Shown: positions 1-7,563, counted from the stretch's first letter. The stretch: DNA of 9,854 nucleotides from Deltaproteobacteria bacterium RIFCSPLOWO2_02_FULL_57_26 (GCA_001798455.1 MGSI01000026.1:1-9854), one strand, 5' to 3'. Made by a program: numbers and translations. The notes: generated by a model from the sequence alone, not told the origin.

Positions 1-412
1 AATCGAGGGAAGGCGCCTCGGTGAAATTGATATCCACATAGCGCTCCCCGATCGGTTCAGCCGTAATCACCACTCTGACGGAATAGCCGGCGTCGATCAC
101 AATCCCGCGGGTGCCGGCAGGAAGGGGAAGCCCGCCTTTGATGCGCGCAAGCCTCTCAGTCGGATACTTACCCACATCCAGCGAAAAGTAGCCCCACTCA
201 CCGGGCGCGACGGCGAGTTCCTTGAGTATTTTCGGATTGATGTCGACCAGGTTTTTGGCGGCTTGGTCTTGATTGTAGTTCCTGAGCAGCTCGTAGGCCC
301 ACTTCTCGATGATGCCCTTGGCCGGCTCGGCCGGCTTTTCGCGCTCCTTGACCGGACCGCGGTCGATCCACCATTTGGTTTCTTCGAATGCCTGTGCCTT
401 CTCATCCGCCAT
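1..412 (-). CDS. Hypothetical protein, C-terminus cut by window edge
   Basis: An open frame starts with ATG at 412 and runs without a stop through the window's left edge, giving 137 visible codons. I do not recognise the family. The product looks soluble: a charged N-terminus with a WWIDRGP motif near residues 14-20, an alanine/lysine/glutamate-rich stretch, then a beta-rich part with GGLPLPAGTRG near residue 95 and an alternating hydrophobic run (VIDAGYSVRVVITAEP). No signal peptide, membrane segment or metal motif is visible. An in-frame TAG lies 13 codons upstream (449-451), which bounds the start. The ATG has no clear Shine-Dalgarno, so a TTG at 430 is a weaker alternative. A 248-bp spacer with a possible promoter separates it from the molybdenum-enzyme operon, so it may be a separate unit. 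A 109-codon frame on the same strand overlaps it, but its Arg/Ser-rich product looks like a shadow. Confidence 0.65.
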   Translation of the reverse strand, partial: MADEKAQAFEETKWWIDRGPVKEREKPAEPAKGIIEKWAYELLRNYNQDQAAKNLVDINPKILKELAVAPGEWGYFSLDVGKYPTERLARIKGGLPLPAGTRGIVIDAGYSVRVVITAEPIGERYVDINFTEAPSLD

Positions 413-525
413 ATCAACTGACTCAAGCAAATGGATCGCGGAAAAAAACTAAAAATCGAGCTCCTTCTTGATCGAACCTGCCGAGCAGTGAGGACAGGGT
501 AAGAGCAAATGAAGGTTTAGGAGAG

Positions 526-553
526 ATCATACCATCAATCGGGACCTTCTCAA
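526..553 (-). promoter_or_regulatory. Possible sigma-70-type promoter for the gene starting at 412
   Basis: On the minus strand a TTGAGA hexamer (553-548) is followed after 16 bp by TATGAT (531-526). Each differs from the bacterial -35/-10 consensus by one base. Transcription would start near 519, about 105 nt before the ATG at 412. It lies just beyond the hairpin that follows the large molybdenum-enzyme subunit, the right place for a new transcription unit. The evidence is sequence match and position only. Confidence 0.4.
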
Positions 554-574
554 GGGGAAATAAGAAACTATAGC

Positions 575-594
575 CCAAGCCGTCGGTGGCTTGG
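575..594 (-). terminator. Weak hairpin after the molybdenum-enzyme operon
   Basis: A perfect 7-bp stem (CCAAGCC with GGCTTGG) encloses a 6-nt loop, starting 67 nt past the stop codon of the large subunit. On the minus strand it is followed by a T-rich but interrupted stretch (TTTCTTATTT), not a clean U tract. It could be a weak intrinsic terminator or an mRNA 3' end stabiliser. Confidence 0.3.
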
Positions 595-660
595 TTAACT
601 CACAACGGGGAACAGGCGGCGGCGTTATGTTCGGCTTTTAGTTTTTTCTTGAGCCTTTCT

Positions 661-2964
661 CTATAATAGCTTTTTCCTGTCTTGAATAGCTCTCCAAACC
701 TTCTCGGGGGTGAGGGGCAAATCATAGAGGCGGACGCCGATGGCGTCGTAAATAGCGTTGGCATAGGAGCCCATAGTGGGAAGCGTGGCGCCTTCGCCTA
801 CCTCTTTGACTCCCCATGGACCGGCCGGCTCATAGCTGTCCACCAGTTCTGAGATCACTTCGGGCACGTCCAAGGCTGTTGGCACGCGGTATTCGCCCAA
901 ATTGGCGTTGAGCGGTTTGCCCTTGTCGTCGAAGACGACTTGCTCGTACATCGCTTCGCCCATACCCATGAATAAAGCGCCCTCGACCTGCCCGTGCAAG
1001 AGGCTCGGATTGATCACCGTGCCGCAGTCGTGCACATCCCACACTTTGGTGACCATCACCTGGCCGGTTTCCTCGTCGACCTCCACCTGGCTGATTTGGG
1101 CGGCAAAGCTGTACGCGGGGGAGGTACCGACAGCCGCTCCCTTGAACTTGCCTCCCAGCTTCGGCGGGGCGTAACTGCCTTTCCCCACCAATGGTCCTTT
1201 ACGGATAAAGAACTCGTTAGCGACGTTCTCGAAAGTCAGCGTTTTTTCCGGACTACCCTTAACGAAGACGACGCGCCGATCGATGTCCACATCCGCTGCA
1301 TTGGCTTCGAGCAAGTCGGCCGCCAGTTCAATGATCTGACGCCGAATCTCGTCGCCGGCCTGCTTGACTGCGTGGCCGGACATGAGCGTTTGGCGGCTGG
1401 CATACGCGCCGAAATCGTGAGGCGTCGTCTCGGTGTCGGCCGATACAATTCGCACATCCTCGTAGTTGATGCCCACGGCTTCGGCCGCCATCTGCGCTAG
1501 AATCGTGTCGGATCCTTGGCCAATATCCACCGCTCCGATATAGAGCGTCGCGGTATCTCCCTGCTCGCTAATCTTGATGACGGCAGAAGCGTGGGGCAAT
1601 CGAGTACGATAGATGGGGTAACCGGCGCCTGTGATGAAGCCGCCGCAACCAATGCCGATGCCCTGTCCGGGTGGGAGCTTGCCCTTTTTCCCTGCCCAGT
1701 CGGAAATCTCCGTGGCTTTGTCCAAACAGGCCGTGAACTCACAGGAGTTGACCTTTAGATCGTTGAGCGTCGTGGTATTGGGCTGGCGCGCGTTCACCTT
1801 GCGTATTTCGATAGGATCCATGCCCAGCTCTTTGGCGATCATGTCCAGTTGGCTCTCGAATGCGAAGCGCGGCTGCGGCGCGCCGTGACCCCGTTGCGCG
1901 GCGCACGAGGGCAGGTTCGTGTGCACGCGGAGGCCATCGAACTTAAAGTGATCAAAGTCGTAGATAAGCGGCAGCATTGCTCCCGCATAATAGGCCGATG
2001 CGATGCCGAGACTTGTGTACGATCCACCGTCGATGATGAATTTGGCATGCACGCCCAAAATTTTGCCCTCTTTGGTAACGCCGGTGGTTAACTCGATGTG
2101 CTGGGCGTGCCGTCCGCGGTTATGAAAAAACACTTCTTTGCGGTCAAAAACGATCTTTACCGGGCGGCCGGTTTTCATAGCCAGCGCGGCGCTGACGTAC
2201 TCGGCCGCGGAAGGCTCCAGCTTCCCGCCGAAGCCACCGCCAACGAAGGCCTTGATCACGCGCACGTCGCCCATCTTCAGGCCGAACACGCGGGAGATAT
2301 GGTACTGAAAGTAATGAGGCGATTGGCTGCTGGACCAGATGGTGAGCTTGCCGTTCTCCCACTTGCTGATGGCGGCGTGAGGCTCCATGGGAACGTGGGT
2401 GGCCCGATTCCCCTGAAAGCAATCGGTCCGGACGACGTAGCTCTCCCGGAAAGCCTTTTCCACATCGCCGAAGTCTTGGTGAATTTCTACACTGATGTTG
2501 CGCTCGTACTGCGGGTGTACTTGAGGTTGACCTTCATCCATCGCCCTGAGAGGGTCGAGAACCGCTGGCAGCACCTCGTATTCGACATCGATCAAAGCGA
2601 GCGCTTTGACAGCGGTCTCCTCGTCCACTGCCGCCACGGCGGCAACTTTGTCACCGACTTGAAGCACTTTCTCGATGGCGAGTATGGTCTCGTCGTAGCG
2701 GGCCGGGGAAATGCCGTAAAAGGTTGATGGAACGTCCCTTGCTGTAATGACCGCCGCAACTCCCGGCAGTTCCATCGCCTTGGAGGTGTTGATATTGAGA
2801 ATCCGCGCATGGGCGTGGGGACTGCGCAGGATTTTTCCGATGAGCATCCCGGGCACCTTTAAGTCACCCGCGTATTTGGCCCGGCCGGTCACCTTGTCGC
2901 GGGCGTCGATTTTGGGGACACTTTTGCCGATTACTGAAAAGTCTTTGGTAGATGTTTCACTCAT
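661..2964 (-). CDS. Molybdopterin-binding large subunit of a xanthine-dehydrogenase-family enzyme, HcrA-like
   Basis: This 767-residue protein matches the usual length of the catalytic subunit of molybdenum hydroxylases. It has the N-terminal a/b-hammerhead domain (to about residue 130, with LRSPHAHARIL at 46-56) followed by the molybdopterin-binding domains. Visible cofactor motifs are GGGFGGK at 242-248, QRGHG at 357-361, GAVDIGQGSDT in the middle, and GVKEVGEG near 718-725. There the second glutamate (about 724) aligns with the base-catalytic Glu of the family. By memory, RGHG and several flanking blocks resemble 4-hydroxybenzoyl-CoA reductase HcrA more than CO dehydrogenase CoxL, whose active-site Cys loop is absent. 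The start is an ATG 15 bp after the small-subunit stop, with AGGA about 10 nt upstream. It is the last of three genes and no Tat signal is visible, so the enzyme is probably cytoplasmic. The exact substrate is unknown; an aromatic acid or its CoA ester is inferred. Confidence 0.93.
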   Translation of the reverse strand: MSETSTKDFSVIGKSVPKIDARDKVTGRAKYAGDLKVPGMLIGKILRSPHAHARILNINTSKAMELPGVAAVITARDVPSTFYGISPARYDETILAIEKVLQVGDKVAAVAAVDEETAVKALALIDVEYEVLPAVLDPLRAMDEGQPQVHPQYERNISVEIHQDFGDVEKAFRESYVVRTDCFQGNRATHVPMEPHAAISKWENGKLTIWSSSQSPHYFQYHISRVFGLKMGDVRVIKAFVGGGFGGKLEPSAAEYVSAALAMKTGRPVKIVFDRKEVFFHNRGRHAQHIELTTGVTKEGKILGVHAKFIIDGGSYTSLGIASAYYAGAMLPLIYDFDHFKFDGLRVHTNLPSCAAQRGHGAPQPRFAFESQLDMIAKELGMDPIEIRKVNARQPNTTTLNDLKVNSCEFTACLDKATEISDWAGKKGKLPPGQGIGIGCGGFITGAGYPIYRTRLPHASAVIKISEQGDTATLYIGAVDIGQGSDTILAQMAAEAVGINYEDVRIVSADTETTPHDFGAYASRQTLMSGHAVKQAGDEIRRQIIELAADLLEANAADVDIDRRVVFVKGSPEKTLTFENVANEFFIRKGPLVGKGSYAPPKLGGKFKGAAVGTSPAYSFAAQISQVEVDEETGQVMVTKVWDVHDCGTVINPSLLHGQVEGALFMGMGEAMYEQVVFDDKGKPLNANLGEYRVPTALDVPEVISELVDSYEPAGPWGVKEVGEGATLPTMGSYANAIYDAIGVRLYDLPLTPEKVWRAIQDRKKLL

Positions 2965-2979
2965 GGTTCACCGTCCTCG

Positions 2980-3471
2980 CTAACTGTTAGCCTCTGCGGC
3001 AGCCAGTATCGCCTTGACAATCCTGACGTAGCCGGTGCAGCGGCAAAGATTTCCGCCAATAGCCTCGCGCACTTCGCGCTCGCTGGGATGAGGGTTGCGC
3101 ACCAGCAGCGCCTTGGCCGAAAGAATCATCCCCGGCGAGCAGTAGCCGCATTGGACGGCAGCCTGGTTGATAAACTCCTCCTGCAGCCGGTCCAGCTCGC
3201 CGTTTCGTTCGAGGCCTTCAATGGTCGTGACAGTGTGGCCATTGGCTTCAACCGCCAGGACGAGGCAGGAGTTGACCGTCTTGCCGTCCATCAGGACCGT
3301 GCAGGCGCCGCAGTCGCCTAGTTCGCACCCTTTTTTGGTTCCCGTGTAGTCGAACTCCTCGCGCAGCAGATCGAGCAGAGTCGTATTAGACTTAACGAGC
3401 GCTGCATGTTCTTCGCCGTTGACTACCAACCTCACTACGTGAAGGTTACCCTTCTTGATGGCCGTTACCAC
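2980..3471 (-). CDS. [2Fe-2S] small subunit of the molybdenum enzyme
   Basis: This 163-residue protein transfers electrons between the molybdenum site and FAD. Its N-terminal plant-ferredoxin-type domain shows CELGDCGACTVL with a further Cys in VNSC, the four ligands of the first [2Fe-2S] cluster. Its C-terminal four-helix domain shows CGYCSPGM and later GNLCRCTGY, the ligands of the second. All eight family cysteines are present and the length is normal (about 150-165). The start is GTG at 3471, supported by a perfect AGGAGGT six bases upstream. It lies 19 bp after the FAD-subunit stop and 15 bp before the large subunit, so the three are surely co-transcribed. CoxS, HcrC and other family small subunits look alike at this level, so it does not fix the substrate. 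Confidence 0.95.
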   Translation of the reverse strand: MVTAIKKGNLHVVRLVVNGEEHAALVKSNTTLLDLLREEFDYTGTKKGCELGDCGACTVLMDGKTVNSCLVLAVEANGHTVTTIEGLERNGELDRLQEEFINQAAVQCGYCSPGMILSAKALLVRNPHPSEREVREAIGGNLCRCTGYVRIVKAILAAAEANS

Positions 3472-3477
3472 AAATAT

Positions 3478-3484
3478 ACCTCCT
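3478..3484 (-). promoter_or_regulatory. Ribosome binding site fixing the GTG start of the [2Fe-2S] subunit
   Basis: AGGAGGT is read on the minus strand, a full match to the anti-Shine-Dalgarno core, with a 6-nt spacer to the GTG at 3471. It lies in the 19-bp gap after the FAD-subunit stop, so this start does not depend on translational coupling. Confidence 0.8.
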
Positions 3485-3490
3485 GCAAGC

Positions 3491-4359
3491 CTAAACGTGG
3501 CCCTTTTCGATGGCCGCCTTCAGCGAGCGTTTTGTCAGTACGTTGACGAGGTTGCGCCGATACTCGATGCTGCCCCGGATATCATTGATAGGTTTTGATT
3601 CGACCGCGGCGACTCTCCCGGCTTCATCGATGAGTTCCTGGCTAATCTTCTTACCGCGCAGGACTTGCTCGGCCTGACGCGCTCGCATCGGTGTCGGCGC
3701 CACTGCGCCGAGGACGATGCGAACGTCTTGGCAGGTACCATCGCTGACCGTAATGCTACTGGCAACGCCGGCCACGGCCAGCGCTCCTGCCCGACGCAGC
3801 CCGAACTTGATGTAGTTGCTGCCGGTCGTTGACTGATCTGGAATGATGATTTCCGCGAGGATCTCTCCGCTCTCAAGCGCAGTCTTGCCTGGTCCGAGAA
3901 AGAAATCCTCCAGTGGAATGGTTCGCTCCCGCTCGTTCCTACAATCCGCGCCTGACTGTCCAGCGCTATGAGGATAGGCGGTAAATCGGCCGAGGGAACG
4001 GCGTTTACGAGATTGCCACCGATGGTGCCCACGTTTCTAATCTGGTCGGCCGCCATGCTGTGCGCCGCCTCGCAGACGGAGCGGTATTTTGCTTGGAGAA
4101 TGTCGTTGTTCATCACCTCATTGTGAGTCGCTCGCGCCCCGATAATAACGCCCGCGCCTTTCTGATAGCGAATCGCCTTCAGACTATCCAAGTTCTTCAG
4201 CGAGACGAGGTACGCCGGTTTCATCAGGCCGTCTTTCATCTTGACCAGCAAGTCGCTACCACCGGCCAGCACTTTGGCGTTGGCGCCATATTGTATCAGC
4301 AGGGCACACGCCTCTTGCACGCTTTGCGGCGAGAGGTATTCAAACTCGGGTACGATCAT
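3491..4359 (-). CDS. FAD-binding medium subunit of the molybdenum enzyme, with an apparent one-base frameshift
   Basis: This CoxM/HcrB-type subunit carries FAD and passes electrons to the acceptor. It starts at ATG 4359, with AAGGAGA six bases upstream. The N-terminal FAD domain (PCMH type) shows AGGSDLL at 32-38 and TIGGNLVNA at 112-120. Reading then breaks at residue 144. Sense resumes one frame over and continues to the TAG at 3491 as a normal C-terminal domain, including VLGAVAPTPMRA and YRRNLVNVL. Adding one G to the GGG at 3930-3928 (minus strand) restores GTSGERTIPLEDFF, a typical family sequence, and gives 289 residues, the usual length. The break is either a sequencing or assembly error or a real recent mutation. 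There is no HcrB-like cysteine loop after TIGGN, so only FAD is expected here. It is the first gene of the operon below the sigma-54 promoter. Confidence 0.88.
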
Positions 4360-4568
4360 AAAAGGTCTCCTTGCCCATAATTGCTGCCCGATTAGCCGCG
4401 TCGAATCCCGAAGACGACCTCGATAAGTCCCTCCAGAGATGCGTAAAGCGAAACCGCATGAGCCGACAGACGGAGGAAAACAGCTCGATCTGGCTAGGGC
4501 GGTGGTTTACCATGTGGGCTTCTCTTCTCTGCTTTTCGATGAAAGCTGATGGGCGTCCGGTGAAAACC

Positions 4569-4584
4569 GCAAGAAAAGTGCCAA
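4569..4584 (-). promoter_or_regulatory. Sigma-54 (RpoN) -24/-12 promoter for the molybdenum-enzyme operon
   Basis: Minus-strand TTGGCAC, five bases, then TTGC is an exact match to the RpoN core (TGGCAC-N5-TTGC), with GG and GC separated by the required 10 bp. It faces the three-gene operon. Transcription would start near 4557 and leave an untranslated leader of about 200 nt before the ATG at 4359. RpoN promoters need an activator ATPase bound upstream; no such regulator is encoded in the window. Confidence 0.7.
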
Positions 4585-4624
4585 GGGCCACCATTCTGAA
4601 AAGAAAAATGGCTCATAAAATTAG

Positions 4625-4671
4625 TGCCTTATGACGTTTAATGCTTAGGAAATTCAAACGCGATTAAGGCA
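4625..4671. promoter_or_regulatory. Two-part dyad upstream of the sigma-54 element, possible activator site
   Basis: TGCCTTA (4625-4631) is mirrored by TAAGGCA (4665-4671), and inside it CGTTT (4635-4639) by AAACG (4656-4660). The two pairs are concentric to within half a base. The arms lie roughly 70-115 bp above the predicted start, the usual range for enhancer-binding-protein sites. An AT-rich patch follows at 4680-4702. As RNA the same dyad could form a long-looped stem and help end the upstream transcript, but no U tract follows it. Confidence 0.35.
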
Positions 4672-4980
4672 TTTTCCCCATAATAAGAAAACAATAAATT
4701 AATGAGTCCGATTGTCAGGAAGGCGGCCAGTGCGGCGACGCGGTGCCCGCTTGTCTGCGTCTACTACACGCCGGCGGTTTGCTGAGGTGGCGTCTTTGCA
4801 CTGTAACGACGTTTACCTCTAATCGCAGGATCGCTTCACCGCTTGATCGTCACGGCTCACTGTAGGCATCCAACGGCAGGCTGATGTGCGGCACATATAC
4901 CGACCGCAACAGCTTACGCCCTCGTGTTTGTTGCGCAGGCGGGAAACGTCGGTAGTAATTAAAAAGGCGAAAGGGTAAGT
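4672..4980. other. Intergenic stretch with no recognisable gene
   Basis: Together with 4360-4671 this makes about 620 bp between the CoA-transferase gene and the molybdenum-enzyme operon. I see no convincing coding frame, tRNA or insertion-sequence end in this part. The only structure noted is a small perfect palindrome, ATGTGC-G-GCACAT (4884-4896), which could be an operator half or chance. The part from about 4710 to 4940 is GC-rich, unlike the AT-rich patch beside the dyad. It may be the eroded remnant of an older gene, but no family can be named. Confidence 0.5.
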
Positions 4981-6177
4981 TTAATCATTTTCTTCTTTTC
5001 CGGCAGCTAAAAACTCTTTGAAAACAAGTTCGTTGTGCTCGCCGATCATCGGAGCAGGCCGATCAATTTTGAAAGGAGTCTTTGAAAGGGCGAAGGGCGG
5101 TCCTTCGGCATGGCACCTCCCGATCTCGGGATGATCTACGGGCGCCCAAAAACCTCTATGCTTCAGTTGAGGATCAGCAAAAAGATCCGCTATCGTTTGG
5201 ACGATCCCCGCCTTCACCCCATTTTCTTGCAGCTTTTTAAATACCTCTTCTGCCGTGAGTTGAGACGTCCATTTCGCAACTTCTCTTTCCACTTCATCCT
5301 CATGTTTTTTTCGTGCCGGTATCGTCTTGAACCTTGGATCTAAGATCAGTTCATCCCGGCCCATACACTGGCAGAGATCTTTCCACTCCTGGTCATTAAA
5401 TATGCTGATGACGCACCAGCGGTCATCACCTTTGCAGGGATAGGTATTATGCGGAGCCGCAAAGGAATGGCGATTTCCGTCTCGTTCAACCACTCGATGA
5501 TTAATACTGTAATCCAGCAGAGCCGGAATCATAAATTGAACGCCGGCTTCGTATTGGGCCAGATCGATGAATTGTCCTTCCCCTGTTCTTCGTCGATGCT
5601 CCAAGGCCGCGACCGCTGCGATCACGCCGTATCCAACCCCTATGTGGTCCACATAGGGACCATAGAGTATGTACGGGAGTCTATCCGGATATCCGGTCAT
5701 ATAGGTAAACCCGCACAGTGAGGATAAGTGTGAGCCGAAACCCGGGTGGAGGGCGTGGGGCCCGCTCTGGCCTTGATTACATGTGCTGAGCAAGATGATG
5801 TCGGGATTCACTTCTACCATCTCTTCATACCCGAGTCCTAACTTCTTCAGCGTTCCGGGCGTGAAATTTTCCACGATGAGATCGGCCCACGCGATAAGCT
5901 TTTTGGCGAGCTCAATCCCTTCTCGTGTTTTCAAGTTTATCGTCACGCCGTACTTATTATTGTTGCAGATGCCGAAGGCTCCCGAACGATTTATTCCGGG
6001 CTTGTTGTCCTTATAAGGTGGATAATTTACCCTGAATCCGTCCGGTCTCTCGTGAGACTCGACGTGCACTACCCGAGCGCCGTGGTCTGCCAGATGTTTC
6101 CCGATGACGGGTCCGGCCGCAATCGCAGCAAACTCTACGACATTGATTCCCTCAAATACCTGCCTGGTTGTCTCCAT
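4981..6177 (-). CDS. Class III (CaiB/BaiF family) CoA-transferase with catalytic Asp
   Basis: These enzymes move CoA from a donor thioester such as succinyl-CoA onto a carboxylic acid. The protein is 398 residues from the ATG at 6177, normal for the family. The N-terminal Rossmann part shows VVEFAAIAAGP and GARVVHVES, followed by NNNKYGVTINL and ENFTPGTLKKLGL. The catalytic aspartate lies in GPYVDHIGVG (about residue 177), spaced correctly before RRRTGEGQ. The C-terminus carries the family's PAPMIGEHNE motif. A TTG at 6195 would add six residues, but ATG places METTRQVFEGINVVEF at the usual N-terminal distance; neither start has a good Shine-Dalgarno. It lies 61 bp after a sister transferase gene, suggesting a heteromeric enzyme like the succinyl-CoA:phthalate or benzylsuccinate CoA-transferases. 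Substrate assignment is inference. Confidence 0.92.
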   Translation of the reverse strand: METTRQVFEGINVVEFAAIAAGPVIGKHLADHGARVVHVESHERPDGFRVNYPPYKDNKPGINRSGAFGICNNNKYGVTINLKTREGIELAKKLIAWADLIVENFTPGTLKKLGLGYEEMVEVNPDIILLSTCNQGQSGPHALHPGFGSHLSSLCGFTYMTGYPDRLPYILYGPYVDHIGVGYGVIAAVAALEHRRRTGEGQFIDLAQYEAGVQFMIPALLDYSINHRVVERDGNRHSFAAPHNTYPCKGDDRWCVISIFNDQEWKDLCQCMGRDELILDPRFKTIPARKKHEDEVEREVAKWTSQLTAEEVFKKLQENGVKAGIVQTIADLFADPQLKHRGFWAPVDHPEIGRCHAEGPPFALSKTPFKIDRPAPMIGEHNELVFKEFLAAGKEEND

Positions 6178-6238
6178 TGTCGTCAAAAATCGCAAAGCGC
6201 AGCGCGCAAAGCTTAAGCATTATCCCTTCTGATAATTT

Positions 6239-7492
6239 TCAAATAACGTTGGCCTTCTTCAGACTGAGAACGTCGCTCTTGTTCAATCCAATTTCACCGT
6301 AGACTTCTTCATTGTGCTCTCCAATCAGGGGAGCGCGACGCCAAAAACCACAAGCGATGGAAGAAAATTTGGTAGAAAAATCTGGATAGGTAATCGTTGT
6401 TCCCAACTCCTCGTGTTTGACCTCATGCCATAACCCGCGCGCTTTGAGTTGCTCATCTTCCAGTAACTCTTTGGCCGTAGCCACGGGATAACCAAGCATG
6501 TCATGCTCAAGGACGTACTGGAAAAACTCCTCTTTCGTCACGGTCCTAAAAAAATTGGCATAGGGCTCTTCAAGCTGATCGACCTCCTCCTGAGTCACTG
6601 TGGCAATATCAAATTTGTTCCAGTCCTTATTCTTCAAGTAATCGGGAGCCATGCTCTTGCTGTCCATCCATTCGACCAGTCGCTTATTCGTTCTAATTCC
6701 GGCCGGGCCACCATAGATGATGTAGGACAGGTAACCGTCTTTACAGGGATAGACAGCCCGGAGTTTTGCCCCGGTGATGCTTCTTCCGGTGATAAAACTA
6801 CCCGCTCTCGTAGGGAGCTCTCTGTTGAGGTCAAAGAAAGAAGGAGCAATGGATAGCGCCCAGGTCACGCCCGCTTGTGCCGAGACATCCACATGTTGAC
6901 CTTCACCTGTCATCCCCCGATGATAGTAAGCCATCAGCGTCCCCTCCGCCGCATGCATCCCGATCCACATATAGGATTGGGGAAGCGTAGGCCGCACCGG
7001 TGGCTTATCCGGATCCCCCAAAACCGACATGAAACCGCTCATCGCTGTAAAGACTAAATCCGACCCCCGATAATCCTTATAAGGTCCGGACTGACCAAAA
7101 GGAGTAACCGACGTCATAATCAATTTCGGGTCGAGTTTACTGAGGCTCGTATAATCCAGGCCTAATCTCTTGAGATGACCCGGCGGAAAGGTTTCGAGGA
7201 AAATATCGGTTTTCTCAACCAGTTTTAGTAAAATGTCCTTTCCGGTCTCTGTCTCAATGTCTAAGGTAATCCCTCTCTTGTTGTGGTTGTAAGACAGCCA
7301 ATACAGATTCTTCTCGGGATCGGGTATGTCCTTATAAAAAGATCCCAGATTCCTGGACTCATCTCCTCCTGGTTTCTCCACTTTGATTACATCAGCGCCT
7401 AAATCGCCCAAGATTTTCCCGCACAGGAAAGCCGTTTCATTAGTGAAATCGAGAACCCGGCAATCCTTGAGCAATTTTATTTTTTCTTTCAT
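6239..7492 (-). CDS. Class III (CaiB/BaiF family) CoA-transferase subunit lacking the catalytic Asp
   Basis: This 417-residue protein has the full family fold: CRVLDFTNETAFLCGKILGDLGADVIKVEKPGG-type N-terminus (about residues 11-43), NHNKRGITLDIE, ETFPPGHLKRLGLDY, MTGEGQHVDV near 194-203, and the C-terminal APLIGEHNEEVYGE. Counting back from TGEGQ, the position of the catalytic aspartate in its neighbour is Tyr174 here (QSYMWIGMHAAEG), and no Asp lies between 163 and 200. It is therefore probably a structural or substrate-binding partner of the transferase encoded 61 bp downstream, not an enzyme on its own. The start is ATG 7492 without a strong ribosome site. The gene looks AT-richer than the molybdenum-enzyme genes in several sampled lines, though one line near its middle is GC-rich. 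Its upstream spacer contains two palindromes. Confidence 0.9.
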   Translation of the reverse strand: MKEKIKLLKDCRVLDFTNETAFLCGKILGDLGADVIKVEKPGGDESRNLGSFYKDIPDPEKNLYWLSYNHNKRGITLDIETETGKDILLKLVEKTDIFLETFPPGHLKRLGLDYTSLSKLDPKLIMTSVTPFGQSGPYKDYRGSDLVFTAMSGFMSVLGDPDKPPVRPTLPQSYMWIGMHAAEGTLMAYYHRGMTGEGQHVDVSAQAGVTWALSIAPSFFDLNRELPTRAGSFITGRSITGAKLRAVYPCKDGYLSYIIYGGPAGIRTNKRLVEWMDSKSMAPDYLKNKDWNKFDIATVTQEEVDQLEEPYANFFRTVTKEEFFQYVLEHDMLGYPVATAKELLEDEQLKARGLWHEVKHEELGTTITYPDFSTKFSSIACGFWRRAPLIGEHNEEVYGEIGLNKSDVLSLKKANVI

Positions 7493-7563
7493 AAACCAGT
7501 CCGTCGATTAGAGGATTTTCTTATCAGCGTTGTGGGGCTTCGTTTCCCTTTGGCGGGGCTGGC

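Noticed and set aside
97..426. 109-codon minus-strand frame starting at 426
   Set aside because: Its product is an Arg/Ser/Pro-rich low-complexity chain, typical of an out-of-frame reading. The overlapping frame from 412 gives a balanced protein-like sequence and stays open to the window edge.
2098..2727. 209-codon open frame on the plus strand
   Set aside because: It lies wholly antisense to the well-conserved molybdopterin subunit, has no recognisable motif and is typical of GC-rich shadow frames. The same applies to 994-1500 and 8129-8800 on the plus strand.
661..4359. Aerobic CO dehydrogenase (CoxMSL)
   Set aside because: The gene order matches coxM-S-L, but the large subunit lacks the CO-dehydrogenase active-site Cys loop and instead has RGHG like hydroxybenzoyl-CoA reductase.
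4340..4634. Small frames on both strands (84 codons minus, 87 codons plus) upstream of the FAD-subunit gene
   Set aside because: They overlap each other, show no known motif, and the minus-strand frame would run into the FAD-subunit start. The region is better explained as promoter and leader.
6152..6217. A 22-codon upstream frame overlapping the start of the Asp-bearing CoA-transferase
   Set aside because: It is out of frame with the gene, its GGGA is too close to its ATG to act as a good ribosome site, and nothing supports leader-peptide control.
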